A stretch of DNA of 64,000 nucleotides from Tabrizicola sp. (GCF_030694085.1 NZ_JAUXZE010000085.1:1-64000); one strand, 5' to 3'. Counted from the stretch's first letter, positions 8,704 to 19,697 are shown. The notes: generated by a model not told the origin, from the letters alone. Made by a program: numbers and translations.

Positions 8704-9524
8704 CACATCAGCCGCTGCAGCGCCGGAACCAGTCGGTCCGCCACTTCGACATGCACCGCCGCACCGGGCAGGCAGGCGGCCTGGGCGGCCTCGGTCTCGG
8801 GGTAGGTCATGTCGAGGGGCTGCAGCGCCCGTGCGCGGGGGCTGGGCGTGGCGACAACCAGACCCGACACCTGGGGCATGAGCGCGTCAAGCAGCGGCTG
8901 GTCGATGAATGGCGGCGCGGGGTCCAGGGTTTCGGCCCGGTCAGGCGGCGGACCCTCGGCAAGCCACAACAGCAGTCGGCGGTCCGGCAACCGCGCCAGC
9001 AAAAGACGCATCCGGTCGAGCCAGGTCTGCTTCAATCCTGCCACCAGCCTGTCGTAGGCCGACGCATCGCTCCGCTCCAGCACCTGCATCAGGTGGCGGG
9101 TAAAGTGGATGTCGGTGAAATCGACCCGGGGGAACAGGTCGCGCAACGCAGGCGTTGCGGCCAGGAACCTGTCGTTCCGGCGGTGATGGACGCTGTAGTA
9201 CGCGTTCGTCATCGCCTCGGCCCCGGTCACCTGCACGACAGCCACCCGGGCGCGGGCTGCGATGTCCAGCGCGGCGGAGTCCTGCAAGTAGAAGTCGGGC
9301 CCCGCGTTCAGGGCACCAAGATTGGCGACCGGGCATCCCAGCGCCTGTTCGACCAGGGTCGCATAGGGCCGTGTCACGTATTTGCCAAAGGTGGCCGACC
9401 CGCCCAGCATCGCGAAATAGGGACGCGACAGGTCCCGCTGCGGCCCCCGGAACACGGCTTTCGACGCGCCATAATGGCACGGAAAGTAATCCAGCCCCCC
9501 CGCTTCCGCCGGAATCGACATCAT
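8703..9524 (-). CDS. DUF6473-type protein
   Basis: A 273-residue soluble protein that I associate with the DUF6473 family of Rhodobacterales. Recognisable stretches are GGLDYFPCHYGASKAVFRGP near the N-terminus, MLGGSATFGKYV, and PVANLGALNAGPDFYLQD. The GGS and GxxNAGxD pattern recalls SGNH hydrolase-like folds, but I see no complete catalytic set. Start choice: the adjacent ATGs at 9524 and 9521 follow GGTGGTGGG, which is better than the TTG used in the track. It is convergent with etfA and divergent from the hydroxybutyryl-CoA dehydrogenase gene. Function unknown. Confidence 0.7.
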   Translation of the reverse strand: MMSIPAEAGGLDYFPCHYGASKAVFRGPQRDLSRPYFAMLGGSATFGKYVTRPYATLVEQALGCPVANLGALNAGPDFYLQDSAALDIAARARVAVVQVTGAEAMTNAYYSVHHRRNDRFLAATPALRDLFPRVDFTDIHFTRHLMQVLERSDASAYDRLVAGLKQTWLDRMRLLLARLPDRRLLLWLAEGPPPDRAETLDPAPPFIDQPLLDALMPQVSGLVVATPSPRARALQPLDMTYPETEAAQAACLPGAAVHVEVADRLVPALQRLM

Positions 9525-9686
9525 CCCACCACCCGATTGCAATCTACCCGCCGCAAAGCCTGCCCGATGGTGGTTGCCGAATGGCTAAAATCGGGCGCAT
9601 CGCTAAAGGTCTAGGCATTTCCCCCCGCCTTGCGCGGGCGATACCCACGGGGCATAAGCGAAGGCGTCAGACGAGAGGTGCAGGCG

Positions 9687-10562
9687 ATGGAGATCAAGCT
9701 GGTGGGCGTCGTGGGCGCCGGGCAGATGGGCAACGGGATCGCCCATGTCTTCGCCCTGTCGGGCTATGACGTTCTGATGACCGACATCTCGGAAGAGGGT
9801 CTGGCGAAAGCGCTGGCGACCATCGAGCGGAACATCGAACGCCAGGTGTCGCGCGGGAAGGTCCTGGCTGCCGACAAGCGCGCGGCGATGGAGCGGATCA
9901 AGACCACGCTGAAGCTGTCGGACCTTGGACAGTGCGACCTGATCATCGAGGCCGCGACCGAACGCGAGACGGTCAAGCAGGCGATCTTCGAGGACCTGCT
10001 GCCGCACCTGAAGCCGACGACGATCCTGACCTCGAACACCTCGTCGATTTCGATCACCCGGCTTGCTTCCCGCACCGACCGGCCGGAAAAGTTCATGGGC
10101 TTCCACTTCATGAACCCCGTCCCGGTCATGCAACTGGTCGAACTGATCCGCGGCATCGCGACCGATCAGGAGACCTGGGAAAGCCTGCACGAGGTGGTGC
10201 GCAAGCTGGGCAAGACCGCCTCAAGCTCCGAGGACTTCCCGGCCTTCATCGTCAACCGCATCCTGATGCCGATGATCAACGAGGCGGTCTATACGCTGTA
10301 CGAAGGCGTCGGCTCGGTGAAGTCGATCGACGAGTCGCTGAAACTGGGCGCCAATCACCCGATGGGGCCGCTGGAACTGGCGGATTTCATCGGGCTGGAT
10401 ACCTGCCTCTCGATCATGAACGTGCTGCACGAGGGGCTGGCGGATACCAAATACCGGCCCTGCCCGTTGCTGACCAAGTATGTCGAGGCCGGGTGGCTAG
10501 GGCGGAAGACTCAGCGGGGGTTCTACGATTACCGGGGCGAGGTGCCGGTGCCGACAAGGTGA
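9687..10562 (+). CDS. hbdA: 3-hydroxybutyryl-CoA dehydrogenase
   Basis: NAD(P)-dependent oxidation of 3-hydroxybutyryl-CoA to acetoacetyl-CoA, in butanoate and polyhydroxyalkanoate-related metabolism. The 291 residues have the N-terminal Rossmann motif GVVGAGQMGNGIAHVFA, the NTSSISITRLA segment, the catalytic histidine in GFHFMNPVPVMQLVE, and the C-terminal domain with ANHPMGPLELADFIGLD. Length and motifs fit the single-function enzyme rather than the FadB fusion. The ATG at 9687 is preceded by GAGAGG. Position near etfBA is common in this group. Confidence 0.95.
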   Translation: MEIKLVGVVGAGQMGNGIAHVFALSGYDVLMTDISEEGLAKALATIERNIERQVSRGKVLAADKRAAMERIKTTLKLSDLGQCDLIIEAATERETVKQAIFEDLLPHLKPTTILTSNTSSISITRLASRTDRPEKFMGFHFMNPVPVMQLVELIRGIATDQETWESLHEVVRKLGKTASSSEDFPAFIVNRILMPMINEAVYTLYEGVGSVKSIDESLKLGANHPMGPLELADFIGLDTCLSIMNVLHEGLADTKYRPCPLLTKYVEAGWLGRKTQRGFYDYRGEVPVPTR

Positions 10563-10567
10563 GAGAA

Positions 10568-11032
10568 CTACTTTAAGTTGAGCTTGTCAGGAACGAGGCT
10601 CGGAACCCGGGACTTTCCGTTGTAGTTGAATACTGACCATCTAAAAGCATCGCGCCTCATCTCCAGAACGAGGTCATTTTGTGCTTTTGCGAGTGCCAAG
10701 AACTCTGGCGCAAGTGGTGGGCTCGAAGGCGTCAAGGCAGCGTTCGCTTCTTCATATTTCTGAAAGAGCACGCCCGAAGCTACTGCGACCGACTGGTCAG
10801 CGTAGAACAGAAGACTTGGAACGCGCTCCATCGCAGGACGAAGAGTCGCCATGAACTCCTCATCCTCAAGTCCCTTGTACGTGTCCTGAAGCGGTGGCAG
10901 AGCCTTCAGAAACTCCATGTAGTACTGGCGCTTCTCAGCTAATATTCGTTCAGATTCGGCATAAAAGCGGCCGATGATGAATCCCAAACTTGCGATGATC
11001 AGACTTCCAATAAACGCAAGAGCCGTAACCAC
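10568..11032 (-). CDS. Low-GC orphan with an N-terminal membrane helix
   Basis: About 154 residues, unrecognised. A hydrophobic helix at the N-terminus (ALAFIGSLIIASLGFIIG) is followed by a charged, probably helical region (AESERILAEKRQYYMEFLKA) and a soluble tail. I chose the GTG at 11032 because GGAGGG lies five to six bases upstream; the track start is a TTG 12 bases earlier. Base composition is clearly lower in GC than its neighbours, with codons such as TTA, AGA and CTT, suggesting recent acquisition. It is convergent with hbdA, 5 bases from its stop. Confidence 0.65.
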   Translation of the reverse strand: MVTALAFIGSLIIASLGFIIGRFYAESERILAEKRQYYMEFLKALPPLQDTYKGLEDEEFMATLRPAMERVPSLLFYADQSVAVASGVLFQKYEEANAALTPSSPPLAPEFLALAKAQNDLVLEMRRDAFRWSVFNYNGKSRVPSLVPDKLNLK

Positions 11033-11077
11033 TGAACCCTCCAAGCCGTCAAGCTAGACGTCTTCTGCTTGCACCGC

Positions 11078-11956
11078 CTACTTCCCCAACCCCAGCGTAT
11101 GCTCCCGCAACCAAGCCAGGAACCCCCTCGGGTTCCCCTCCCACTTCTTCAACTCCTCTGCCGGGATCGGTTCCCCGATCACCGGGCGGGTCGGCTTGAA
11201 CAGACACCGCTTGATCTCATACAGCAGCAACCCCTGCCGGACCGTGTCCGACACCTGGTTGGCGATCTGGAACAGGCGGGAGTTCTGGCCGGGGAAGTAG
11301 ATCGGCAGGATCGTCGCGCCCGAGGATTTGACGATCTTGTGGGTGAAGACGTTCCACTCACCCTCGACCGCCTCACCCCACCAGCCGGGGCTCATCGCGA
11401 CCTTCCCCGCGGGGAAGAGAATGATGACACCCCCGGCCTTCAGGTGCGCCATCGTCTCGTCGCGCATCTGCAGGCCGAGCTCACGCGCGTTGTCCTCGTG
11501 CGGGAAGGGGACGGGGATCATGAACTCCGCGACCTCGGGGATGCCGGTCAGCAGCGAGCGGGTCAGGATCCGGAAGTCGGACCGGACACGGTTGACCAAC
11601 TCGGCAAGGACCATGCCGTCCACGAGGCCCGAGGGGTGGTTCGAGACGACGACCAGCGGCCCGGTCGCCGGGATGCGGGCGATCTCTTCGGCCGGAGTGT
11701 CGATGCGGATACCCATGTGGCGGATCGCCTTGGGCCAGAACGGCGCGCCGTGGGGGGCGCCGGATTTTTCAAAGCTGCGGATCAGGCGCAGAAGCTGGAC
11801 CTTTGCGGTCAGCCATTCGATCACCCGGATCGAGCCAGCCTTCCACGGATTCTTGAACGTGCCTGCATAGGACAGCCGCCGCATGTCATACTGGCGGTCA
11901 GCCCGACCGGCCGCAGACGTCGGCGTCTCGGTGGCGATCTGGCTGTGGTCTGTCAC
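11078..11956 (-). CDS. PlsC-type acyltransferase
   Basis: A 292-residue lysophospholipid acyltransferase-like (hemolysin/OlsA-like) protein. The PlsC domain shows the NHxxxxD-type motif as VVSNHPSGLVDG near residue 110, followed by PFPHEDNAREL and the substrate-binding FPAGKVAMSP block. The C-terminus ends ...NPRGFLAWLREHTLGLGK. It may acylate lyso-ornithine lipid or lysophosphatidic acid; sequence alone does not decide. It is likely peripheral at the inner membrane. It follows ptsH by gene order on the same strand but with only a short gap, so shared transcription with the PTS block is possible. Confidence 0.85.
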   Translation of the reverse strand: MTDHSQIATETPTSAAGRADRQYDMRRLSYAGTFKNPWKAGSIRVIEWLTAKVQLLRLIRSFEKSGAPHGAPFWPKAIRHMGIRIDTPAEEIARIPATGPLVVVSNHPSGLVDGMVLAELVNRVRSDFRILTRSLLTGIPEVAEFMIPVPFPHEDNARELGLQMRDETMAHLKAGGVIILFPAGKVAMSPGWWGEAVEGEWNVFTHKIVKSSGATILPIYFPGQNSRLFQIANQVSDTVRQGLLLYEIKRCLFKPTRPVIGEPIPAEELKKWEGNPRGFLAWLREHTLGLGK

Positions 11957-12004
11957 TAAAAGGTGTTCCCCGGCAGATGCCCGGAACGAGTCAGGGCATC
12001 CGTC

Positions 12005-12274
12005 TCAATAATCCTCTCCGAAGCGGGCCGCAACAAGGGCCTCCAGAGCATCGGCGAGTTTCTCCGCATCATCCCCGCTGGTCGTGACGTCAATCGTGGT
12101 CCCGCGTGAGGCGCCCAGCATCAGAAGGCCCATGATGGAATCTCCCGAAACCTCCATCCCGTCCTTCGTCACGGTGGCACGGGCCTCGTGCGCCTCGACC
12201 ACTTCGACGAACTTGGCGCTGGCGCGGGCATGCAAGCCCTTTTCGTTGACGATTCGAAAGCTGCGGCTGGTCAT
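12005..12274 (-). CDS. ptsH: Phosphocarrier protein HPr
   Basis: An 89-residue HPr of the regulatory PTS. The phosphorylated histidine is in NEKGLHARASAKF and the regulatory serine region reads SGDSIMGLLMLGASRG, so both the EI-dependent His site and the HprK-dependent Ser site are present. Its partners EIIA-Man and HprK are encoded just upstream in the same operon. No sugar permease components are visible, in line with a regulatory phosphorelay. The start is the ATG at 12272-12274. Confidence 0.97.
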   Translation of the reverse strand: MTSRSFRIVNEKGLHARASAKFVEVVEAHEARATVTKDGMEVSGDSIMGLLMLGASRGTTIDVTTSGDDAEKLADALEALVAARFGEDY

Positions 12275-12283
12275 TGCTGTTCC

Positions 12284-12679
12284 TCAGGCCCCACCGCCGA
12301 GGTCGAGGCTGTTGATATACTTGCGCCCCGCGTCCAGTGCGGCCGCCACGGCCTCAGAAACACCCAGATCGCGCGACTTGGCAAGCTTGATCAGCATCGG
12401 CAGGTTCGCACCGTAAAGGATGCGACGTCCAGACGTGGCACAGGCGGGCAGCGACAGGTTCGAGGGCGATCCGCCGAACATGTCGGTCACCAGCACCACG
12501 CCATGCCCGGTATCGACGGCATCGGCGGCATCGCAGATTTCCGCCTGCTTGGCGTTGCGGTCGTGGTCGTCCTCGATCGCGATGGCGCGGACCCCGTCCT
12601 GACGACCGACGACATGCTCGACCGCAAGGAGATATTCCCGCGCGAGACCGCCATGTGCCACGATCACGATACCGATCAA
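12284..12679 (-). CDS. PTS EIIA component, mannose family
   Basis: A 131-residue EIIA-Man domain protein. It begins [17 protein letters not shown], with the phospho-accepting histidine in AHGGLA, and has the family motif [18 protein letters not shown]. It accepts phosphate from HPr; without EIIB/C it is thought to signal rather than transport. It overlaps the rapZ stop by 4 bases, indicating translational coupling, and lies 9 bases upstream of ptsH. Confidence 0.95.
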   Translation of the reverse strand: MIGIVIVAHGGLAREYLLAVEHVVGRQDGVRAIAIEDDHDRNAKQAEICDAADAVDTGHGVVLVTDMFGGSPSNLSLPACATSGRRILYGANLPMLIKLAKSRDLGVSEAVAAALDAGRKYINSLDLGGGA

Positions 12680-13590
12680 GCGCCTGCCACCTTCATTGCC
12701 TGGGGCTCATGGACCGCAGCCTTGCGTTCCAGCTCCCGGTGCCGTTTTGACACCGGCCAGCCCGCCTCTGCAAGCGCCTTACCGACCAATTCGGCCATCG
12801 CGACCGACCTGTGTTGCCCTCCGGTACAGCCAAAGCCGATGGCGAGATGGGCCTTGCCCTCGTCCAGATGGGCCGGAAGCAGAAAGACCAGAAGATCGCT
12901 CACCTTCTGGAAGAATTCCGCAAAGCGCGGGTCGGCGCGGACGAAGGCTTCGACCGCCGGATCGCGGCCATCCAGCGGGCGCAGGGCGGGCTGCCAGTGG
13001 GGATTCGCCAGGAACCTGCAGTCGAAGATCATGTCAACGCCGCGCGGCGTTCCCCGCTTGTAGCTGAAGGACTGAACCGAAACCGACAGCCGCCCCGACG
13101 GTGTAATGTCGAAGATCGCAGCCAGTTCGGCCTTGAGGTCGTGCTGCGTGAGGTCCGTCGTGTCGATCAGGTGATCGGCCCGGACCCGGATCGGGGCCAG
13201 CAGGTCGATCTCGCGCTCGATGCCTTGCGCTGGGGTCTCGTTCGGGGCCAGCGGATGACGGCGGCGCGTTTCGGAATAGCGCTGGATCAGGACACCGGGC
13301 GCGCAATCCAGGTACAGGACCTCCAGGTCGACCCGGGGATCGCGCGTCAGGCTGTCGATCAGCTCGATCAGTGCCGTCGCGTTGAAGTCGCGGTTGCGGA
13401 CGTCCAGGCCCAGCACGATGGGCCGGTCCAGCGGCGCGCCTTCGACCAGACGGGGGACCAGCGACAGGGGGATGTTGTCGATCCCCTCATACCCCAGATC
13501 CTCCAGCACGCGGATTGCGGTCGTCCGCCCGGCGCCCGAGGGGCCGGTGACGAAGACAAGACGGTGATCGGTCGCGGTATCGGGTGTCAT
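12676..13590 (-). CDS. rapZ: RNase adapter / nucleotide-binding protein RapZ
   Basis: A 304-residue RapZ/YvcJ family protein. The N-terminal P-loop reads [12 protein letters not shown], with arginine where many homologues have lysine, as I recall is common in alphaproteobacteria. The Walker B-like region lies near [24 protein letters not shown]. The C-terminal RNA/metabolite-binding domain has [19 protein letters not shown]. In enterobacteria RapZ controls GlmZ decay; the alphaproteobacterial role is not settled. It sits between hprK and the EIIA gene, the standard order in this group. Confidence 0.95.
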   Translation of the reverse strand: MTPDTATDHRLVFVTGPSGAGRTTAIRVLEDLGYEGIDNIPLSLVPRLVEGAPLDRPIVLGLDVRNRDFNATALIELIDSLTRDPRVDLEVLYLDCAPGVLIQRYSETRRRHPLAPNETPAQGIEREIDLLAPIRVRADHLIDTTDLTQHDLKAELAAIFDITPSGRLSVSVQSFSYKRGTPRGVDMIFDCRFLANPHWQPALRPLDGRDPAVEAFVRADPRFAEFFQKVSDLLVFLLPAHLDEGKAHLAIGFGCTGGQHRSVAMAELVGKALAEAGWPVSKRHRELERKAAVHEPQAMKVAGA

Positions 13591-13606
13591 CTGTTGTCCG
13601 GCGCAG

Positions 13607-14029
13607 TCATGCCTGCCGTCCGTGGCGAAGATAGAGCATCAGCGCGTCGGGAAAATGGTCATTCTGCGGGTGCAGCACAAGGGAAAGCGGAATTCCCAGT
13701 ATCGTGACCGTGCGCGGGGCGGGCAGCCGTTCGGTCGCGGGCTGTCCCAGGTCGATGGCCAGGGTCAACGGCGCACTCTCGACCGACGGCGCGCGCAGGA
13801 TCCCAAGGCCCCGCGACTCGACCAGGCCTTGCAGCGCGGGGTTCGGGCAGCTTGCCTGCAGCACACCGTCTTGCGCGGTAACTCGGGTGCGGTCATCGGA
13901 CACCAGCTTGGCCCCCAGCGCGACCAGCCGGATCGCCAGAGCCGACTTTCCGGCCCCCGAAGGACCAAGGATCAGAAGCCCGCGCCCATCGACGGCGACA
14001 GAGCTTGCATGCAGGATGTCCGGGATCAC
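13607..14029 (-). CDS. hprK: Truncated-type HPr kinase/phosphorylase
   Basis: The 140-residue protein contains only the C-terminal catalytic domain of HprK, as in other alphaproteobacteria; the N-terminal domain of Firmicutes HprK is absent. The P-loop is [16 protein letters not shown] near residues 21-36, followed by LVSDDRTRV with the acidic pair. It phosphorylates the serine of HPr. It overlaps chvG by 4 bases, linking the PTS and the ChvGI system in one transcript. The start is the ATG at 14027-14029. Confidence 0.94.
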   Translation of the reverse strand: MIPDILHASSVAVDGRGLLILGPSGAGKSALAIRLVALGAKLVSDDRTRVTAQDGVLQASCPNPALQGLVESRGLGILRAPSVESAPLTLAIDLGQPATERLPAPRTVTILGIPLSLVLHPQNDHFPDALMLYLRHGRQA

Positions 14030-15720
14030 ACCGGCAGGCCGACGACGAACCGCGCACCCAGCGGTTCCGATGTCGGATCGGCGGCTGTGGGCCGGATGTT
14101 CTCGGCCCAGATCACCCCGCCATGCGCCTCGACGATCTGCTTGGAAATCGCCAGACCCAGGCCGGAGTGTTGGCCGAATTCGGCTTGCGGACGTTCCGAA
14201 TAGAACCGCTTGAACACCTTGGTCAGCGCCTGTTCCGGGATGCCTGGGCCGGTATCCTCGACCACGATCAGCACCCGGTTTTCACGGCGGCGCGCCCAGA
14301 CGCGGACCGCATCGCCGTCTTCGCAGAAGGAAATCGCGTTGGTCACCAGGTTCACGAAGACCTGTGCCAGCCGCGCCTCAAGCCCGTGGATGGCAATCGG
14401 GTCGGACGGCAGGTCGATGATGAAGTCCACCCCCTTCTCGCCCGCCTGCTGGCTTAGGTATTGGCAGAGGTTGGACAGCGTCTTGAGAAGGTTGAACTCT
14501 TCCTCGTCCTCCTTCACCAGCTCTGAATCCAGCCGCGAGGCGTTGGAGATGTCGCTGACCAGCCGGTCCAGACGCCGCACGTCATGCTCGATCACATCCA
14601 GAAGCTTGTCGCGGTGTTCATCCTTCTTGACGAACCGCAAGGACCCGACAGCCGACCGAAGGGACGCCAGCGGGTTCTTGATCTCGTGCGCCACGTCCGC
14701 CGCGAACTGTTCGTTGGCATCGATCCGGTCATACAGCGCCGACACCATCCCCCGCATCGCGACCGACAGACGTCCGATCTCGTCGGGACGGGCGGCAAGG
14801 TCGGGGATGCGGACCCGGCTTGGGGCCACCCGGCGCGAGTCGCGGTCGCGGCCCACTTCCGCCGCAGCCGCCAGGTCCGAGAGCGGGTTCGAGATGGTCG
14901 AGGCCAGCATCAGGCTAAGACTGATCGACAGGACCACAGCCAGCACGAACATCTGCAGGATCTGCTCGCGCTCATAGCGCACCAGACGGTCGATCTCCTG
15001 ACTGTTCGAGGTGACGGCAACCACGCCAACCAGGTCCCCGCCGATGCTGATCGGGGTGGCGACGGTGAAATAGTTGCTGCCCTCGCTGTTGCGGGTGACG
15101 CGGGTCACCACGTCGCCGCCACGCGCGCCCTCGAAGGCGGCGCGTGCATTGTCGGCGGGGTCTATCGTCTCGGTCCAGTCGGCCTGGCCCTGGCGGAAGA
15201 GCACCGTGACCAGGTTCCAGACGCCCTCCAGGAAATCGGTCAGGATCGTCGGCTGGTCCGGGTCGGTGACCAGCGTCCCGGTCCCCTGCCCCACCCGTGA
15301 CGCCAGAAGCGCACCCGTCGGGTCAAAGACGAAGACCTCCAGCACCGGGTCCAGTTCGATGTCCTGCAAGGGCGTGCGGAAGTCAAAGCCGGTATTGCCC
15401 GACCGCAGATGCGCCTCGTAGACCGCCGAGATCAGTTCGGCCTGGCGCACCATGCCCAGTTGCCGCTGCAAGGCCAGACTGTCACGGAAAGGGTTCATGA
15501 AAAGAACGCCCACAGCCAGCAGGACCAGCGCCATCAGGTTGAAGACGATGATCTTCCGCGCCAGGGGAGAGCGGTTCAGCCCGACGATGCTGCGGCCGCC
15601 GCGGCCTTCCTTCAGCCGCTCGACAGTGGCATCAGGCGATACCCAGTCCTCGCCCAAGAGAACGTCGCCCGACCTTTTCGGTCGGACGTCATCGGGGGCA
15701 ATCCTGGGGGCCGAGGACAT
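14026..15720 (-). CDS. chvG: Sensor histidine kinase ChvG (ExoS-like)
   Basis: A 564-residue membrane histidine kinase. After a cytoplasmic N-terminus there is a first transmembrane helix (IIVFNLMALVLLAVGVLFMN), a periplasmic domain of about 200 residues, a second helix (ILQMFVLAVVLSISLSLMLA), HAMP, HisKA with the phospho-histidine in DVAHEIKNPLASL, and HATPase_c with VVEDTGPGIPE and GLGLAISKQIVEAHGG. ChvG responds to acid and envelope stress in Rhizobiales; periplasmic ExoR control is known there but no exoR is visible here. It is translated just after chvI and overlaps hprK. Confidence 0.94.
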   Translation of the reverse strand: MSSAPRIAPDDVRPKRSGDVLLGEDWVSPDATVERLKEGRGGRSIVGLNRSPLARKIIVFNLMALVLLAVGVLFMNPFRDSLALQRQLGMVRQAELISAVYEAHLRSGNTGFDFRTPLQDIELDPVLEVFVFDPTGALLASRVGQGTGTLVTDPDQPTILTDFLEGVWNLVTVLFRQGQADWTETIDPADNARAAFEGARGGDVVTRVTRNSEGSNYFTVATPISIGGDLVGVVAVTSNSQEIDRLVRYEREQILQMFVLAVVLSISLSLMLASTISNPLSDLAAAAEVGRDRDSRRVAPSRVRIPDLAARPDEIGRLSVAMRGMVSALYDRIDANEQFAADVAHEIKNPLASLRSAVGSLRFVKKDEHRDKLLDVIEHDVRRLDRLVSDISNASRLDSELVKEDEEEFNLLKTLSNLCQYLSQQAGEKGVDFIIDLPSDPIAIHGLEARLAQVFVNLVTNAISFCEDGDAVRVWARRRENRVLIVVEDTGPGIPEQALTKVFKRFYSERPQAEFGQHSGLGLAISKQIVEAHGGVIWAENIRPTAADPTSEPLGARFVVGLPV

Positions 15721-15731
15721 GGCGGCGGCTG

Positions 15732-16433
15732 TTATTCTTCGTTGTAGCGGTAGCCGATGCCGTACAGCGTCTCGATCGCCGAGAAGGTATCGTCGACCGA
15801 GCGCATCTTCTTGCGCAGGCGTTTGATGTGACTGTCGATGGTGCGGTCGTCGACATAGACCTGATCGTCATAGGCCACGTCCATCAGCTGATCGCGCGAC
15901 TTGACGAAGCCGGGACGCTGGGCCAGCGCCTGCAACAGCAGGAACTCGGTCACGGTCAGCGCAACTTCCTTGCCTTTCCAGGTCACGGAATGGCGCAGCG
16001 GGTCCATCCGAAGGGCGCCCCGCTCCATCATCCGGGTTTCCTCGGTGGCAGCAGCCTCGCCCGTATTGATCGCCTCTTGCCGACGCAGAAGCGCACGGAT
16101 GCGTTCGACCAGAAGGCGCTGGCTGAAGGGCTTCTTGACGTAGTCGTCCGCCCCCATCCGCAGGCCCAGAACCTCGTCGATCTCGTCATCCTTCGAGGTC
16201 AGGAAGATCACCGGGATCGAGGTTTTCTGCCGCATGCGCTGCAGCAGATCCATCCCGTCCATCCTGGGCATCTTTATATCCAGGACCGCCATGTCCGGCA
16301 TCCGGCGACTGAACGCCTCGAACGCGGATTGGCCGTCGTTGTAGGTTTCCACCTCGAAGCCTTCGGCTTCTAGGGTCATGGCGACCGAGGTCAGGATGTT
16401 CCTGTCATCGTCGACAAGGGCGATGCGCGACAT
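15732..16433 (-). CDS. chvI: Response regulator ChvI (OmpR family)
   Basis: A 233-residue two-domain regulator. The receiver has the acidic pair VDDDRN, the phospho-aspartate in MAVLDIKMP, the threonine/serine in FLTSKDD and the lysine in YVKKPFS. The C-terminal winged-helix domain includes [25 protein letters not shown] and [17 protein letters not shown]. It is the first gene of the chvI-chvG-hprK-rapZ-EIIA-ptsH operon and is divergent from pckA, a known ChvI-linked gene in relatives. Confidence 0.96.
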   Translation of the reverse strand: MSRIALVDDDRNILTSVAMTLEAEGFEVETYNDGQSAFEAFSRRMPDMAVLDIKMPRMDGMDLLQRMRQKTSIPVIFLTSKDDEIDEVLGLRMGADDYVKKPFSQRLLVERIRALLRRQEAINTGEAAATEETRMMERGALRMDPLRHSVTWKGKEVALTVTEFLLLQALAQRPGFVKSRDQLMDVAYDDQVYVDDRTIDSHIKRLRKKMRSVDDTFSAIETLYGIGYRYNEE

Positions 16434-16788
16434 CTTCGAGCCTCCCTTAACTGCTGCTGCCTGTTATTTATTTTGCCCGATTTTCGGGACTTGCATCGGG
16501 ATAATCAACAGAAAAGCGAATCACCTGTGAAACAATGCGGCCAAGGGTGACAATTTAGCCAATCATACCAACAATTCCCCACCCCGTCCGGCGCCGGTTC
16601 GCCGATGGTGGCGCTAACGGGGAAATGATTGCGCTAACTGTTTGAAATCACGCTATTCTCGTGCAAAAATCCCGTGCTATAGGCCGAGTGTGACCTGTCC
16701 TTGCACGGGCCTGTCACGGCATTCATTGGCCCGGATGCCGACCCTTCGGAACCGCCGCGCCAGATTTGCGGCAACGGGAGCTTGCAGG
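16434..16788. promoter_or_regulatory. Divergent chvI/pckA control region
   Basis: A 355-base gene-free stretch, noticeably AT-richer than its surroundings. It contains a direct repeat GCGCTAAC at 16611-16618 and 16631-16638, exactly 20 bp apart (two helical turns), followed by TTGAAA (16642-16647) and the short inverted repeat CACG-CTATTCT-CGTG. The pckA ATG at 16789 lies after GGGAG. No good -10 hexamer could be fixed. No RNA gene is apparent. Confidence 0.5.
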
Positions 16789-18387
<1,599 letters not shown>

Positions 18388-18400
18388 CCGGGGACACGGT

Positions 18401-18946
18401 TTGCCTCTGCTGGTTCCAGTTCAAGAACCGGTGCCAGCGGAGCCAGCCCTGCTCTCAACCCAGACCGTTCCCACAACCCCTTCGCCGCCTGCCCCGTTCC
18501 CGACCAGGGCGGCGCTGCTTCTTGGCACTGGCCTTGGCGGCTTTGTCGACGGGATTGTCCTGCACCAGATCCTGCAATGGGACCACAGCGCCTCATCGGC
18601 TGGGGTCCCCGTCGACACCGTCGAGGGGCTGAAACTGAACACCTTTCTTGACGGCCTCTTTCATGTTGCCACCTGGATCATGACCGTCGCCGGCATCGCG
18701 CTGGTCTGGCGCGGCGCAAGGCGCGGGGTGCGAAGTGTCCGGGGCAAGCTTGTCGGCGGCGTGCTGATGGGCTTTGGGCTGTTCAATCTGGTGGAAGGGC
18801 TGGTCAACCACCAGCTTCTGGGCCTGCATCATGTGAAGGAAACCGCCCCGCCCGATCGGTGGCTCGCCTGGGATCCGCGCCTCCTTGCATCGGGCCTGCT
18901 GCTTCTTGGCCTTGGCTGCGTGATCAGCCGAAAAGCGCCTGCCTGA
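18401..18946 (+). CDS. DUF2243 membrane protein
   Basis: About 181 residues with four hydrophobic segments. The DUF2243 hallmarks are GGFVDGIVLHQILQWDH, DGLFHVATWIMT, and FNLVEGLVNHQLLGLHHV; the repeated histidines may bind metal. Function unknown. The start is uncertain: TTG at 18401 follows GGGGACACGG, and no ATG occurs before the conserved domain. The 3' end overlaps the convergent TauE/SafE gene by 23 bases. Confidence 0.82.
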   Translation: MPLLVPVQEPVPAEPALLSTQTVPTTPSPPAPFPTRAALLLGTGLGGFVDGIVLHQILQWDHSASSAGVPVDTVEGLKLNTFLDGLFHVATWIMTVAGIALVWRGARRGVRSVRGKLVGGVLMGFGLFNLVEGLVNHQLLGLHHVKETAPPDRWLAWDPRLLASGLLLLGLGCVISRKAPA

Positions 18947-19697
18947 CCATGTTCAGTCCGGTTATGACCAGAAGGCCCTGGGTCCAGCGGCGGAAGCGGG
19001 CCTGGTCCAGCCGGTCTTGCACGGCATAGCCCAGGTAAAGCCCGACCAGCGCCGGCACGCACAACGCGGCCGAAAATCCCAGGCTTTGCGGATTTGCAAT
19101 CCCGGTCCCCAAATGCGACGCCAGCAGCGCCACCGCTCCGATCAGGAAGACTACCCCCTGCGCCCGGACCATCGTCACCTTGTCCGCACCGGTCGACAGC
19201 AGCAGCACCAGCAAGGGCGGCCCCCAGATGCCGGAAACTCCACCGTAGAGCCCTCCGATCACCCCCAGCCCCCACTCTGCCCGGTCGCGATGGTGAAGCT
19301 TGATCGCCAGACTGCGCCCCATCAGTTGCATGGCCGCAAAGGCGGTGATCGGGACGCCCAGCATCAGAAGATAGGCCACGCGCGGGATCACATCCGCAAA
19401 AGGGGCCGAGACCGCGATGCAGATCACCGTTGCAATCAGGAACCTGCGGTAGGTCCGCGCTGTCTGGACCGCCGCCGCCATGCCCTGCCGGAAAGCCTGG
19501 CTCAGGTTCGTCACCAGCGTCGGCAGGATCAGGCCCGCCAGCGCCAGGTCCTGCGGCAGGAAGACCGCAAAGGCCGAGACCAGGATCATCGGCATGGCAA
19601 AGCCCACCGCGCCCTTCACGAAGCCCGCAAACAGCGTCACTGCCAGCGCCGCGACGAAAGCGTTGCCGGAAAGCCCAGCCAAGACCAGATCGAACAT
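18924..19697 (-). CDS. TauE/SafE-type sulfite or organosulfur exporter
   Basis: A 257-residue polytopic membrane protein with about eight helices in two homologous halves. The TauE/SafE family signature is visible as FAGFVKGAVGFAMPMILVS in the first half and GLYGGVSGIWGPPLLVLLLS in the second. Such proteins export sulfite, sulfoacetate or similar anions; the true substrate here is unknown. The ATG at 19697 has a purine-rich upstream site (GGAAAGGGCAAG); the 366-aa track ORF extends past it without support. It is divergent from the DUF3859 gene. Confidence 0.88.
   Translation of the reverse strand: MFDLVLAGLSGNAFVAALAVTLFAGFVKGAVGFAMPMILVSAFAVFLPQDLALAGLILPTLVTNLSQAFRQGMAAAVQTARTYRRFLIATVICIAVSAPFADVIPRVAYLLMLGVPITAFAAMQLMGRSLAIKLHHRDRAEWGLGVIGGLYGGVSGIWGPPLLVLLLSTGADKVTMVRAQGVVFLIGAVALLASHLGTGIANPQSLGFSAALCVPALVGLYLGYAVQDRLDQARFRRWTQGLLVITGLNMVRQALFG

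Noticed and set aside
16434-16788. Possible small RNA between chvI and pckA
   Set aside because: No terminator or stable stem with a U-run; the region is better read as a shared promoter region.
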